The position numbers and the translations under genes were made by a program. From positions 62,001 to 126,000 of the forward strand of contig CP089931.1 of the NCBI GenBank assembly GCA_021307325.1: 64,000 bases of DNA, in the 5' to 3' direction. Positions within the stretch are counted from its first letter, which is position 1, and the number at the start of each line of letters is the position of its first letter. The notes under the pieces are model-generated. The model saw only the letters and a program-made list of their open reading frames with translations. It had not been told where the DNA came from and made no database searches. The DNA comes from Peptoniphilus sp. GNH. GTDB lineage: Bacteria; Bacillota; Clostridia; Tissierellales; Peptoniphilaceae. Of the stretch, positions 31,723-40,184 are shown piece after piece.

Positions 31723-34700
31723 ATGAAAAATATAAAAAACATACTGTTGATATTTATATTATCTGTACTTGTTTTGCCGATAAATATATTTGCAGAAGAG
31801 GCTGGACCAAAAACTTGGGACGATATAGCAATTAAAGATGAGAAGACAGGTATAATTTTAACTGAATATTTTCAAGCTTTAGATATTGATAATCTACCTG
31901 AAGAAATAAAACAAGAATATTTGCAGAATCAAGGAATAAGAGCTGGTTCTAAATCTTTTAAAATCATTGGAGAAAAAGCAAAGGAAGATTTTAGATTTGA
32001 AGTAGAAGAACTAACTGATGAAGACCCTAATATGAAAGAGTTCTTGGAAAAATTCAATGATAAAATATATTCTGATTATAATGGAAAACTTAATTATTTT
32101 GGATATAAAATAAAGGTAATTCCATTAAAAGGTCAAGAGAATTTAGGAACTTCAAAGATAAAAATGCCAATTAACAAATTTATAGAAATACAAGAAGAAG
32201 GTAAGCCTTTAATAACTAGAATGGAAAGACCTATTTGGGAACACGGTGTTATAATTTGCGAAAAAAGCAATGAATACGCCGAAAGCTATAGAAATTTACA
32301 TGAAATTAGATATGGTCAATGGTTATATAATGAAGAACGTATAGGTGCCAAAGGATATGATGTAGAAAAAATTCCTGCTGAAATTGTACTACCAGAAATT
32401 TTAAAAGAACATTATATATTCATTGCAAGTAGAAAAGAAATGCCTAAGATTCCTGAAAACATGATGCCGGGAACATATGAAGTTCCAACAATAGCCAGAA
32501 AGCAAGGAGATGTTGGCTGGTATTCAATGGCGAAGGGTGCTTTAAAAGAAATTGCTGAAATTAAAGTTAATAAATATGGACAAAGATATTTATATCCTAA
32601 ATTTCAAAATATGCATTTAATGGGTCTAAATGGTCATTTATTAAATTTACAATATTATAAAACACTTGCTGATTCTGAATTAACCCAAGCCAAGCTTATA
32701 GATTACTATGAGGACCCGGAAGATGGATATAAGAAATATCCCCAAACATATGAAATCCCATTAAAAAATAGTGAAGCTACAAAAGCAGTATATGTTACTG
32801 TAGATGCTATGGGCGATCAAAGCCAGTGTTTTTGGTTGACTTTAAATGTAGAAGGATATCTAAAAGGCACACGAACAAATAGAGAAGGCTTAAGAATAAA
32901 AAACATAGATATGTCTGATGGAGAGTATTTGGCAGATGTTGTATCAATAAGTTCTTCAAAACCTGTAAAATTTATGTATGAAGAAGAATTATTTGGTCAA
33001 GAAAGTGACTATAAGTTTAAAATTACAATAAAAAATGGGAAGGCTAATTTAGAATTAGATACTGGAGATATATATGTAGATACAAATCCAGGTGATGTTA
33101 AAGTTCTTGGAGATAAAGAGGTAGAATTTGGAGAAACTAAAGATATTGAAGCGTGGGGCTTTAAACGAAGAACTAAAAAATGGTTTAATATGGGAACCAA
33201 AAAAGTAACAAATAAAATTACAATAAAGGATATTGATTTAAATGATTTGTTGGACAAAACTTCATTAGGATTGCTTAATGAAAATACAACATTTAAATAT
33301 AACACTACTACCAATCGATATGAAAGAGAAAATAGTTTTTTTGGAATTCCAAATATCAATTTCTATAGGGTTAAATCTTTAAATAAGAAACCGACTCTGA
33401 ATACAAAAGGTTTAGAGGAATTAATTGCACAAGCTGAAAAATTAAATCAGGGAAATAAAACAAAAAAGGCCTTTGATGATCTTAAATCAGCTATAGCAAG
33501 TGCTAAGTTAGCTCTAAAAGCGACTGAACAAGCTGCAATAGATGAAGCTGTAACTACATTAAATAATGCAATAGAAGCTTTTAATAAAAGTGCCGATGTT
33601 ACGCCGGGAGCAAGTGAAAAAGTTTACAACATACCTGTTAAGCTTATGCACTCGGTAGAAAAGAAGGAGTCTATGGGCAATAAAGCCTTAATATCTCCTG
33701 CCAAGGTAAGCATAAAGGGCGATGATGTATATATTGATTTAACTTTCCAAGGCATTGAAGTACCTTTAGGGGCAACTAAATTTTACGGACATTTAACTAA
33801 TTTATTTAGCTTTAAGGACAATGTCCTTGGGGGAGATGCAATTGCAGCTGAAGTTTTAGAACAAATGCAAGATAAAGCCATGGATGGATCTCAAAAACAA
33901 TTCCCCAAGGTATTTAGAATTAAACTTACTAAGGCTGAGTTTGATAATCTAAAGGACAACACTATTTATGTAAAAGTTTGGGTAGATGCTATGGACGGCC
34001 TTGCCGGTGGCACACCAGGTGCAGGGGCACAAAATGCAAGACTTGTATTTGACAAGAGCAATATGGCTGAAGATAAACCGGGCGGAGAGGTGCCACCAAC
34101 ACCGCCAACACCACTTACGCCACCTACACCTAGTAGGGAAGATGTTGTAGATGCTTTGAGAAGATATGCCAACTTAGGTGGGCCTCAATACACTTATCAA
34201 AGTAACATGATGTATGTTAACGCATATAATTCCTTAATGAGTTTGTTGAATAAGCCTAACGTTACGGACATGCAAGTAAAATTTGCCATTGACAATCTAA
34301 AAGCTGCTGCGGAAGGACTTAAATTAGATACAAGTAAGCAAAACAATTCAGGCAACAATAACTCGGCTTGGGGCAATAACTCAGGATGGGGAAACAATAA
34401 TTCATCTTGGGGAAGCAATAACAATAACTCAAGATGGGGTAACAATAACCAAAATAACAATCAAAACAACAACCAAAACAATGGACCTTTAACTATCCAA
34501 TATGAAGTGCCTGTTGAGGTTCTTCACGCATACCAAAGCGGTTACTCAATGGCAAATGCTGCAATAAATCACACTGCTAGAGTTGAAGAAAGAAACGGAC
34601 AATTTAGATACAGTGTTAATTTCCACTCTATACAAAGAGAGTTCGGCGGCAAGCCTTTAACAGGTAACTTAACAAATCTGTTTATCATTGACGGAGGCAA

Positions 34701-35508
34701 GAACAGAGCAGATCAATCAGGTAGCACTTGGTCATGGATCATGAATGGCAAATATGACAGAGTAAATATTGCTGTTTGGGTAGATGCTATGGACCAAATA
34801 GCAGGAAAGGGTCCTGGTGGAGGAGAACAAAATGCAATTCTTTCCTTTAACTGGAACGCTGCAAGAGAAGTTGGAAGATATGGCGGCAATAATAATCAAC
34901 AAAGCCAACAAAATCAACAAAATCAACAAACTCAAACTCAAAGCTCTAAGTCCGGCAGCTCATCCAATTCATTTACAGACATAAACGGTCACTGGGCAAA
35001 ACAATCAATTGACTATGTAGTAAGCAAGGGATACTTTAACGGACTTACAAGATCTGAATTTGGTCCTGACAAATCAATAACAAGAGGACAATTTGTAACG
35101 GTACTTGGAAGAATGTTAAATGTAAATACATCTAACTACATGAGCCAAAACTTTACAGACGTTAACTCACAAATGTACTACAGCCCCTACATCGCTTGGG
35201 CGAACAAGATGGGCATAGTAGGAGGAGTAGGACAAGGAAGGTTTGCACCGGACAAAGTCTTAACAAGAGAAGAAATGGCAGTCATGATGAGCAAATTCTT
35301 AAAAGTTTCAGGCAAGAATTTAAATGCCAAGGGAACTGTTACAAGCTTTAACGACGGAAGCAACATAGAATCTTGGGCAAAAGACGCAGTAAGTGAAATG
35401 GCAAGACTTGGAGTAGTAAGTGGAATGGGCGGCGGCAACTTCGCACCTAAAAAACCATTTACAAGAGCACAAGTAGCACAAGTATTATTTAATATCGATC
35501 ACAATTAA
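31723..35508 (+). CDS. Triple-NEAT SLH surface haem-binding protein
   Basis: A 1261-residue exported protein; ATG 31723 has AAGGAG upstream, and the overlapping GTG 31720 is less likely. Order: signal peptide (1-24), unassigned N-terminal domain to about 245, NEAT 1 (about 248-385, ending in Y-V-T-V-D-A-M-G-D-Q), a strand-rich unassigned region, FIVAR (about 560-625), NEAT 2 (about 630-780, with K-E-S-M-G-N-K-A-L and V-K-V-W-V-D-A-M-D), a second helical segment, an Asn/Trp/Gly low-complexity linker, NEAT 3 (about 925-1050), a Gln-rich linker and three SLH domains. NEAT 1 is divergent, with W-Y-S-M-A-K. The protein probably captures or relays haem at the S-layer together with the preceding gene product. 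Confidence 0.88.
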   Translation: MKNIKNILLIFILSVLVLPINIFAEEAGPKTWDDIAIKDEKTGIILTEYFQALDIDNLPEEIKQEYLQNQGIRAGSKSFKIIGEKAKEDFRFEVEELTDEDPNMKEFLEKFNDKIYSDYNGKLNYFGYKIKVIPLKGQENLGTSKIKMPINKFIEIQEEGKPLITRMERPIWEHGVIICEKSNEYAESYRNLHEIRYGQWLYNEERIGAKGYDVEKIPAEIVLPEILKEHYIFIASRKEMPKIPENMMPGTYEVPTIARKQGDVGWYSMAKGALKEIAEIKVNKYGQRYLYPKFQNMHLMGLNGHLLNLQYYKTLADSELTQAKLIDYYEDPEDGYKKYPQTYEIPLKNSEATKAVYVTVDAMGDQSQCFWLTLNVEGYLKGTRTNREGLRIKNIDMSDGEYLADVVSISSSKPVKFMYEEELFGQESDYKFKITIKNGKANLELDTGDIYVDTNPGDVKVLGDKEVEFGETKDIEAWGFKRRTKKWFNMGTKKVTNKITIKDIDLNDLLDKTSLGLLNENTTFKYNTTTNRYERENSFFGIPNINFYRVKSLNKKPTLNTKGLEELIAQAEKLNQGNKTKKAFDDLKSAIASAKLALKATEQAAIDEAVTTLNNAIEAFNKSADVTPGASEKVYNIPVKLMHSVEKKESMGNKALISPAKVSIKGDDVYIDLTFQGIEVPLGATKFYGHLTNLFSFKDNVLGGDAIAAEVLEQMQDKAMDGSQKQFPKVFRIKLTKAEFDNLKDNTIYVKVWVDAMDGLAGGTPGAGAQNARLVFDKSNMAEDKPGGEVPPTPPTPLTPPTPSREDVVDALRRYANLGGPQYTYQSNMMYVNAYNSLMSLLNKPNVTDMQVKFAIDNLKAAAEGLKLDTSKQNNSGNNNSAWGNNSGWGNNNSSWGSNNNNSRWGNNNQNNNQNNNQNNGPLTIQYEVPVEVLHAYQSGYSMANAAINHTARVEERNGQFRYSVNFHSIQREFGGKPLTGNLTNLFIIDGGKNRADQSGSTWSWIMNGKYDRVNIAVWVDAMDQIAGKGPGGGEQNAILSFNWNAAREVGRYGGNNNQQSQQNQQNQQTQTQSSKSGSSSNSFTDINGHWAKQSIDYVVSKGYFNGLTRSEFGPDKSITRGQFVTVLGRMLNVNTSNYMSQNFTDVNSQMYYSPYIAWANKMGIVGGVGQGRFAPDKVLTREEMAVMMSKFLKVSGKNLNAKGTVTSFNDGSNIESWAKDAVSEMARLGVVSGMGGGNFAPKKPFTRAQVAQVLFNIDHN

Positions 35509-35518
35509 TTATTAAACA

Positions 35519-35540
35519 GGGACAGTCAAAGGGCTGTCCC
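35519..35540 (+). other. Hairpin between NEAT genes
   Basis: GGGACAG (35519-35525) pairs with CTGTCCC (35534-35540). There is no T run, and the ribosome binding site GAGGTG follows at 35547. It is more likely a transcript-stabilising stem than a terminator. Confidence 0.5.
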
Positions 35541-35556
35541 CCAAACGAGGTGTAAT

Positions 35557-36417
35557 ATGAAAAAAATATTTTTATCAATAGTATTGGCATTAGTTTTAGT
35601 ATCCTCATTCGGATTTGCAGCGACAAAGTATGAAGTGCCTGTCAAGCTCGAAAAGTTTGGAGAGCCGGGCAAGGAATCTATGGGAAATCCTTCACTAAAA
35701 CAAATAGCAGATGTAGAAGAAAGGGATGGCAAATTTATTTATAATCTTTATTTGAAAAAGATGGAGTTTATGAATATGGAAGGAGAACTCACAAATTTAT
35801 TTATCTATGAAGGGGACAAGGACTCCAACAGAGTTGAAACTAAGCAAAGTCCTATAAGTGGTGAATATTCTAAACGTCATGAGTTTGAAAGAAAAAATGC
35901 CAAAGAAGATAAAATTTTGGTGGCTGTTTGGGTTGATGCTATGGATGCAATAGCAGGAGGTGGCAAGGGTTCTGGTGAACAAAAGGCCTATTTAGTCTTT
36001 GACTGGAAAAATGCCAAGGCTCTTGATGCAAAAGAAGATGTTAAGGCTCCTATAAAGGATGACAAGAAAGCAGGGACTCAAATTAAAATTCTCATAAATG
36101 AAAAGGAAATGACTCCTGAGACTCCCGCTTATATTGAAAGTGGAAGGACCATGGTGCCACTTAGATTTATATCTGAAGCTCTTGGAGAAAAGGTGGACTG
36201 GAACAATGCTAAAAGGACTGTGACTATCGGAGATAATAAGGCAAGTTTAGTGATCGGTTCAAAAGAAATTGATGCCAATGGCAAGAAGATTTTGATAGAT
36301 TCTCCAGCAGTTATTAAAAGTTCTAGGACTTTTGTACCCCTAAGGGCAATTTCTGAAATTCTGGGGGCAAAAGTTTCATGGGAAGGAGCGACCAAGACTG
36401 TAAAGATAATAAAATAG
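35557..36417 (+). CDS. Secreted NEAT protein with copper-amine-oxidase-N-type wall domain
   Basis: A 286-residue exported protein. Signal peptide at 1-22, one NEAT domain (about 24-155: Y-E-V-P-V-K-L-E-K-F, K-E-S-M-G-N-P-S-L, V-A-V-W-V-D-A-M-D), then two copper-amine-oxidase-N-terminal-like repeats (about 175-286; M-V-P-L-R-F-I-S-E-A-L-G and F-V-P-L-R-A-I-S-E-I-L-G). The latter module is a common wall-associated domain in Firmicutes and need not bind copper. With no SLH repeats this is the smallest NEAT protein here and may be a mobile haem carrier. It is the last gene of the haem locus and is followed by a clear terminator. Confidence 0.88.
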   Translation: MKKIFLSIVLALVLVSSFGFAATKYEVPVKLEKFGEPGKESMGNPSLKQIADVEERDGKFIYNLYLKKMEFMNMEGELTNLFIYEGDKDSNRVETKQSPISGEYSKRHEFERKNAKEDKILVAVWVDAMDAIAGGGKGSGEQKAYLVFDWKNAKALDAKEDVKAPIKDDKKAGTQIKILINEKEMTPETPAYIESGRTMVPLRFISEALGEKVDWNNAKRTVTIGDNKASLVIGSKEIDANGKKILIDSPAVIKSSRTFVPLRAISEILGAKVSWEGATKTVKIIK

Positions 36418-36432
36418 TTTTGGCTATGGGAT

Positions 36433-36460
36433 GAGGCGAGTTTTATCTCGCCTTATTTTT
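36433..36460 (+). terminator. Terminator closing the haem locus
   Basis: AGGCGAG (36434-36440) pairs with CTCGCCT (36447-36453), followed by TATTTTTTT. Confidence 0.9.
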
Positions 36461-36516
36461 TTACTTTTTTCTGCCTATATGATATATTTTTCATATTAAA
36501 TTAGATAGAGGATGAA

Positions 36517-37857
36517 ATGAAAAATTATATAAATAAACTCACAAATAAACCCCAAAAGCTTTTGGCTATGAGTTTTTTTCTTGCCATTATGCTGGGGACA
36601 ATATTACTTATGCTGCCTATTTCGTCGCAAGATGGGAGTATTTTGAATTTTTTTGATGCTCTTTTTACGGCGACTAGTGCCACTTGTGTGACCGGGCTTA
36701 CTGTCGTGAATACGTCTACTTATTTTTCTTTTTTTGGAAAGCTTGTCATAATCTTATTGATTCAAATAGGTGGACTGGGTACTATGACTATTCTTTATTG
36801 GATTTTATCCATGCTCAATTTGAGGATTGGTCTTTCTTCTAGAAATCTTATAAGAGAACAACTTTCTTATTCGTCTATGACAGGAGTTGTTCGACTTATA
36901 AAGTATGTTGTGCTGGTTTCTTTTGCTATTGAACTGGTGGGAGCCTTTTTCCTTTCCTGTGTTTTTGTGCCAGAGTTTGGATTTGTGAAGGGGATTTTGT
37001 ATGGGGTCTTTCATTCGATTTCCGCTTTTTGCAATGCCGGATTTGACATCTTGGGTGATTCTATTAGGCCTTATAACACTAATGTGATTGTAAATTTTAC
37101 AATTATGATACTTATAAGTCTGGGCGGACTTGGTTTTATGGTTTATATTGAAATCTTCAAAAAGAAAAGATTCAGACGTCTTAATGTGCATACTAAGATG
37201 GTCTTGTCCGTGTCCTTGCTCTTGTTTTTATCTGGATTTTTTTCGTTTTTGATTTTGGAATACCACAATCCTCATACAATTGCCGGGATGAAATTTCAAG
37301 ATAAGCTTATGGTTTCATCTTTTCAATCTGTAACTTTGAGGACAGCGGGTTTCTATTCGATTGATTTTTCTAAGATAAAAGATGCGACTAGTTTTTCTAT
37401 GATTCCTCTTATGTTTATAGGTGGAAGTCCGGCATCAACAGCTGGCGGCATCAAGACCACGACTTTTGGGGTCTTGCTTTTTGCAGCTTTTTCTTATATG
37501 AGGGGTAATGACTATCCTCATGTATTTAAGAAGACTATATCTAGAGATGTGGTTTTTAAATCTTTGACAATTTTTGTCATGGCAATTTTTTTGGTGACTG
37601 GTGTTTCTTTTATAATAGAAGTCGCAGAGCATGAGAAGTTTAAGTTTTTGGATGTCTTATTTGAAACTGTTTCAGCCTTTGGTACTGTCGGTATAAGTAA
37701 GGGCATCACACCAGACTTGTCGCTTCCTTCTAAGCTTTTAGTTACCATGACTATGTTTCTTGGCAGAGTAGGGCCTATAAGTTTGGCTATGGGTATCATA
37801 GGAAGAAAGGAAAAATCAAAAATAAATTATGCTGAAGGGAAAATATTGGTGGGATAA
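36517..37857 (+). CDS. ktrB: Potassium uptake channel subunit KtrB/TrkH
   Basis: A 446-residue membrane protein of the TrkH/KtrB superfamily. Four pore loops, each with the selectivity-filter glycine, are visible in order: T-C-V-T-G-L (about 54-59), A-F-C-N-A-G-F (about 171), L-R-T-A-G-F (about 275) and A-F-G-T-V-G-I (about 387). Length fits KtrB better than TrkH. The next gene, starting directly after the stop codon, is the gating subunit KtrA, so the pair forms a complete ring-gated potassium system. Confidence 0.93.
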   Translation: MKNYINKLTNKPQKLLAMSFFLAIMLGTILLMLPISSQDGSILNFFDALFTATSATCVTGLTVVNTSTYFSFFGKLVIILLIQIGGLGTMTILYWILSMLNLRIGLSSRNLIREQLSYSSMTGVVRLIKYVVLVSFAIELVGAFFLSCVFVPEFGFVKGILYGVFHSISAFCNAGFDILGDSIRPYNTNVIVNFTIMILISLGGLGFMVYIEIFKKKRFRRLNVHTKMVLSVSLLLFLSGFFSFLILEYHNPHTIAGMKFQDKLMVSSFQSVTLRTAGFYSIDFSKIKDATSFSMIPLMFIGGSPASTAGGIKTTTFGVLLFAAFSYMRGNDYPHVFKKTISRDVVFKSLTIFVMAIFLVTGVSFIIEVAEHEKFKFLDVLFETVSAFGTVGISKGITPDLSLPSKLLVTMTMFLGRVGPISLAMGIIGRKEKSKINYAEGKILVG

Positions 37858-38505
37858 ATGAAAAATTATGTAGTATTCGGATCGGGTAGATTCGGCTCGG
37901 AAGTGGCCATGACTTTGATGGACCTTGGTAATGAGGTTTTGGTGATTGACAAGGACTATGACAAGGTGCAAGCCATTTCTGAATATGTGACAACGGCCTT
38001 GCAGGCTGATACCATGGATGAGAATGTAGAAAAAGATTTGGGACTTTCCAATTTTGATGGCGCCATAATTGCCATTGGAGAAAGTTTGGAGGCATCTATT
38101 ATGGCTGTTTTGGTTTGTAAGGATGCTGGTATAAAAGAGATTATAGCAAAGTCGACCAGTGTGAGAAATGGCGAGATTTTGAGAAAACTTGGAGCTGATA
38201 GGATAATTTATCCTGAAAAGGATATGGGCAAGAGGTTGGCCTATAATCTTTCTAATAGCAATTTTTATGACTACATTTCGCTTTCTAAAGAATTTACAAT
38301 TGCAGAGCTAAAGATTCCAGATGATTGGGTCAATAAGACCATAAGTCAAATTGACATTCGAAGGAGTTTTGGATTTTCTGTCTTGGCTATAAAAAAGCAA
38401 AAGGATGCCATAATCCAACCCCAACCCACAGAAATGTTGGAAAAAGGAGATTATATAATAGTCCTTGGCAAAAAATCTTCTCTGGCAAAGTTTAAAGATC
38501 GATGA
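37858..38505 (+). CDS. ktrA: Potassium uptake regulatory subunit KtrA/TrkA
   Basis: A 215-residue cytoplasmic RCK protein. An N-terminal Rossmann domain begins with G-S-G-R-F-G-S-E (nucleotide-binding glycines) and V-L-V-I-D-K-D (ribose-binding acid). The C-terminal RCK_C domain spans about 135-215. The octameric KtrA ring opens KtrB when ATP replaces ADP. It overlaps the next gene by four bases, which is unusual because a methyltransferase is not functionally linked. Confidence 0.92.
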   Translation: MKNYVVFGSGRFGSEVAMTLMDLGNEVLVIDKDYDKVQAISEYVTTALQADTMDENVEKDLGLSNFDGAIIAIGESLEASIMAVLVCKDAGIKEIIAKSTSVRNGEILRKLGADRIIYPEKDMGKRLAYNLSNSNFYDYISLSKEFTIAELKIPDDWVNKTISQIDIRRSFGFSVLAIKKQKDAIIQPQPTEMLEKGDYIIVLGKKSSLAKFKDR

Positions 38506-39242
38506 AAATAATAAATTCTAAAGATAACAAGACTTATAAATTTTTAAAATCCCTGCTTCAAAAAAAATATAGAAAGGAATCTAGACTTTTTCCAGTGGAA
38601 GGTTCGGTTGTTCTTTCAGAGATAGATAGAGATTTCAAATACCTTTGCATGTCCAAGACATATTATGAAAAGTTAGAAAACAAAGATGTAAAAGAAAAGG
38701 TGTTAGTATTTGATGATAATCTCTTCAAAGACCTCTGCGACACACAAAACCCCCAGGGTATACTTGCCTATTTTGATTTTATAGAAAAAGATGCGGCCGA
38801 TTTGCCAGATTGTGGAAAGTTTCTCTACCTAGATGACTTGCAAGATCCAGGCAATGTTGGCACTCTTATCAGAACTTGTGACGCTCTTTCTATGGATGGG
38901 CTTATAGTATCTCCTGAAACTGTGGATTTATATTCTCCTAAGCTTGTCAGATCATCTATGGCATCCTTATTTAGGCTGCCCATATATAGGCTTGATAAAA
39001 AGAGCCTCTTAAAGTGCCGCAAAAATTTTAAAATTTATGCGACTGCCTTGCATGGAGCCAAAGATTTGAGGAGTATAACCTTTGAGAAAAATTCTATTTT
39101 GATTTTGGGAAACGAAGCAAGGGGAGTGAGCAAGGACTTGTTAGAAGGAGCAGATGAAAAGATTTCTATAAGGATGAGAGAGGGAGTAGATTCTCTTAAT
39201 GTTGCCATTTCTGGTGGGATTATAATTTATTCTATGCTATGA
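38502..39242 (+). CDS. SpoU/TrmH-family RNA 2'-O-methyltransferase
   Basis: A 246-residue SPOUT enzyme that transfers a methyl group from S-adenosylmethionine to a ribose in RNA. An N-terminal substrate-binding domain (about 1-95, including N-P-Q-G-I-L-A-Y) leads into the knotted catalytic domain with motif 1 D-D-L-Q-D-P-G-N-V-G-T-L-I-R-T, motif 2 I-L-I-L-G-N-E-A-R-G-V and motif 3 S-L-N-V-A-I-S-G. This is the TsnR/RlmB-like rRNA type; the modified base cannot be told. It starts within ATGA overlapping ktrA and is overlapped by the next gene. Confidence 0.9.
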   Translation: MKIINSKDNKTYKFLKSLLQKKYRKESRLFPVEGSVVLSEIDRDFKYLCMSKTYYEKLENKDVKEKVLVFDDNLFKDLCDTQNPQGILAYFDFIEKDAADLPDCGKFLYLDDLQDPGNVGTLIRTCDALSMDGLIVSPETVDLYSPKLVRSSMASLFRLPIYRLDKKSLLKCRKNFKIYATALHGAKDLRSITFEKNSILILGNEARGVSKDLLEGADEKISIRMREGVDSLNVAISGGIIIYSML

Positions 39243-39922
39243 AAAATGCTATGAAAAAAATTTTGATAAATAAAAACATGCCCCCTGAAATGAGGGCATC
39301 TTTAAATGAATTTCAAATAATTACAAGTTGTGCCAAAAAGGGCATAGAAAACTCTCTTGCCTTGCATCCCGATATGCAATTTTTCTGCCATGGGGATTTT
39401 AAAATTTGCGACAAAAATCTCCATAGCTATTATAAAAATTTTTTTGAAGATATAAAGGCATCTACCTTTTCAGGCACTTCCTATCCAACCTATATAGGTC
39501 TAAATGGACTTGTATTTGAGGATAAATTCATCCACAATTTAAAATACACAGACCCTCTGATATTGGATTATATGAAAGAAAAGCATATAGACCTAATTCA
39601 TGTAAACCAAGGTTATAGCAAGTGCAATGTGCTGGCTTGCGAAGATGTGCTTATAACATCGGATAAGATGATTTATGAAAAGACCAAGGGCTTTTGTCAC
39701 GCTCTTTTGATAAGACCAGGTGGCATAAGACTAAAAGATTTTCCCTATGGGTTTATAGGTGGAGCAAGTGGGGTAATAAATAATAAGATTTATTTTACCG
39801 GAGTTTTTGAAGATGAGGACACCAAGGAGCAAGTGCTTTCATTTTTGGATAGGCATGGCAAGGAGTATGTTTTTTTGTCAAAGCTGCCCTTAGAAGATTT
39901 TGGCTCAATTTTGGAAATTTAA
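39239..39922 (+). CDS. DUF6873-like protein of unknown function
   Basis: A 227-residue soluble protein. Conserved-looking features are V-N-Q-G-Y-S-K-C-N-V (about 117-126), I-T-S-D-K-M-I-Y, L-I-R-P-G-G-I-R-L and Y-G-F-I-G-G-A-S-G-V, which match the clostridial DUF6873 group as I recall it, thought to have a guanidine-modifying-enzyme-like fold. No activity is known. Cys125 and several Gly/Asp positions would be candidates for a catalytic site. Start ATG 39239 overlaps the preceding stop codon; ATG 39251 is an equally good alternative. Confidence 0.6.
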   Translation: MKNAMKKILINKNMPPEMRASLNEFQIITSCAKKGIENSLALHPDMQFFCHGDFKICDKNLHSYYKNFFEDIKASTFSGTSYPTYIGLNGLVFEDKFIHNLKYTDPLILDYMKEKHIDLIHVNQGYSKCNVLACEDVLITSDKMIYEKTKGFCHALLIRPGGIRLKDFPYGFIGGASGVINNKIYFTGVFEDEDTKEQVLSFLDRHGKEYVFLSKLPLEDFGSILEI

Positions 39923-39936
39923 ATCTTAAATTTAGT

Positions 39937-39965
39937 TTTACTTATTTTTAAATATGTGCTAATAT
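39937..39965 (+). promoter_or_regulatory. Promoter of thrS leader
   Basis: TTTACT (39937-39942), a 17-base spacer and TAATAT (39960-39965), just upstream of the T-box leader. Confidence 0.6.
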
Positions 39966-39971
39966 AGGTTG

Positions 39972-40167
39972 CAGCAAAGAAGGGACGAGTAGTTTTTTAA
40001 AGGCTTGTAGAGAGAAAATCCAAGGCTGAAAGATTTTTAGAACCGTAAATTACGAAGACTAACCCCGAGCTCTGCGGTAATGCGCAGCGTATGCCACGTT
40101 ACGGCGAGAAAGTATTAATTAAGGTGGAACCACGGTTGCTCGTCCTTTGGGATGGGCGACTTTTTTT
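39972..40167 (+). ncRNA. T-box riboswitch (threonine) with terminator
   Basis: A leader of about 195 bases with the universal T-box AAGGTGGAACCACGG (40121-40135), which pairs with the free acceptor end of uncharged tRNA. The terminator GTTGCTCGTCC (40135-40145) pairs fully with GGATGGGCGAC (40150-40160), followed by seven T residues; the T-box overlaps its 5' arm, the standard switch. Stem I carries an AG-rich bulge (AGAGAG, 40010-40015) and, on its 3' side, GAAGACTAACC. ACT or ACC there would be a threonine specifier, in agreement with the thrS gene that follows. Confidence 0.9.
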
Positions 40168-40184
40168 ATTATTAGGAGGAAATT

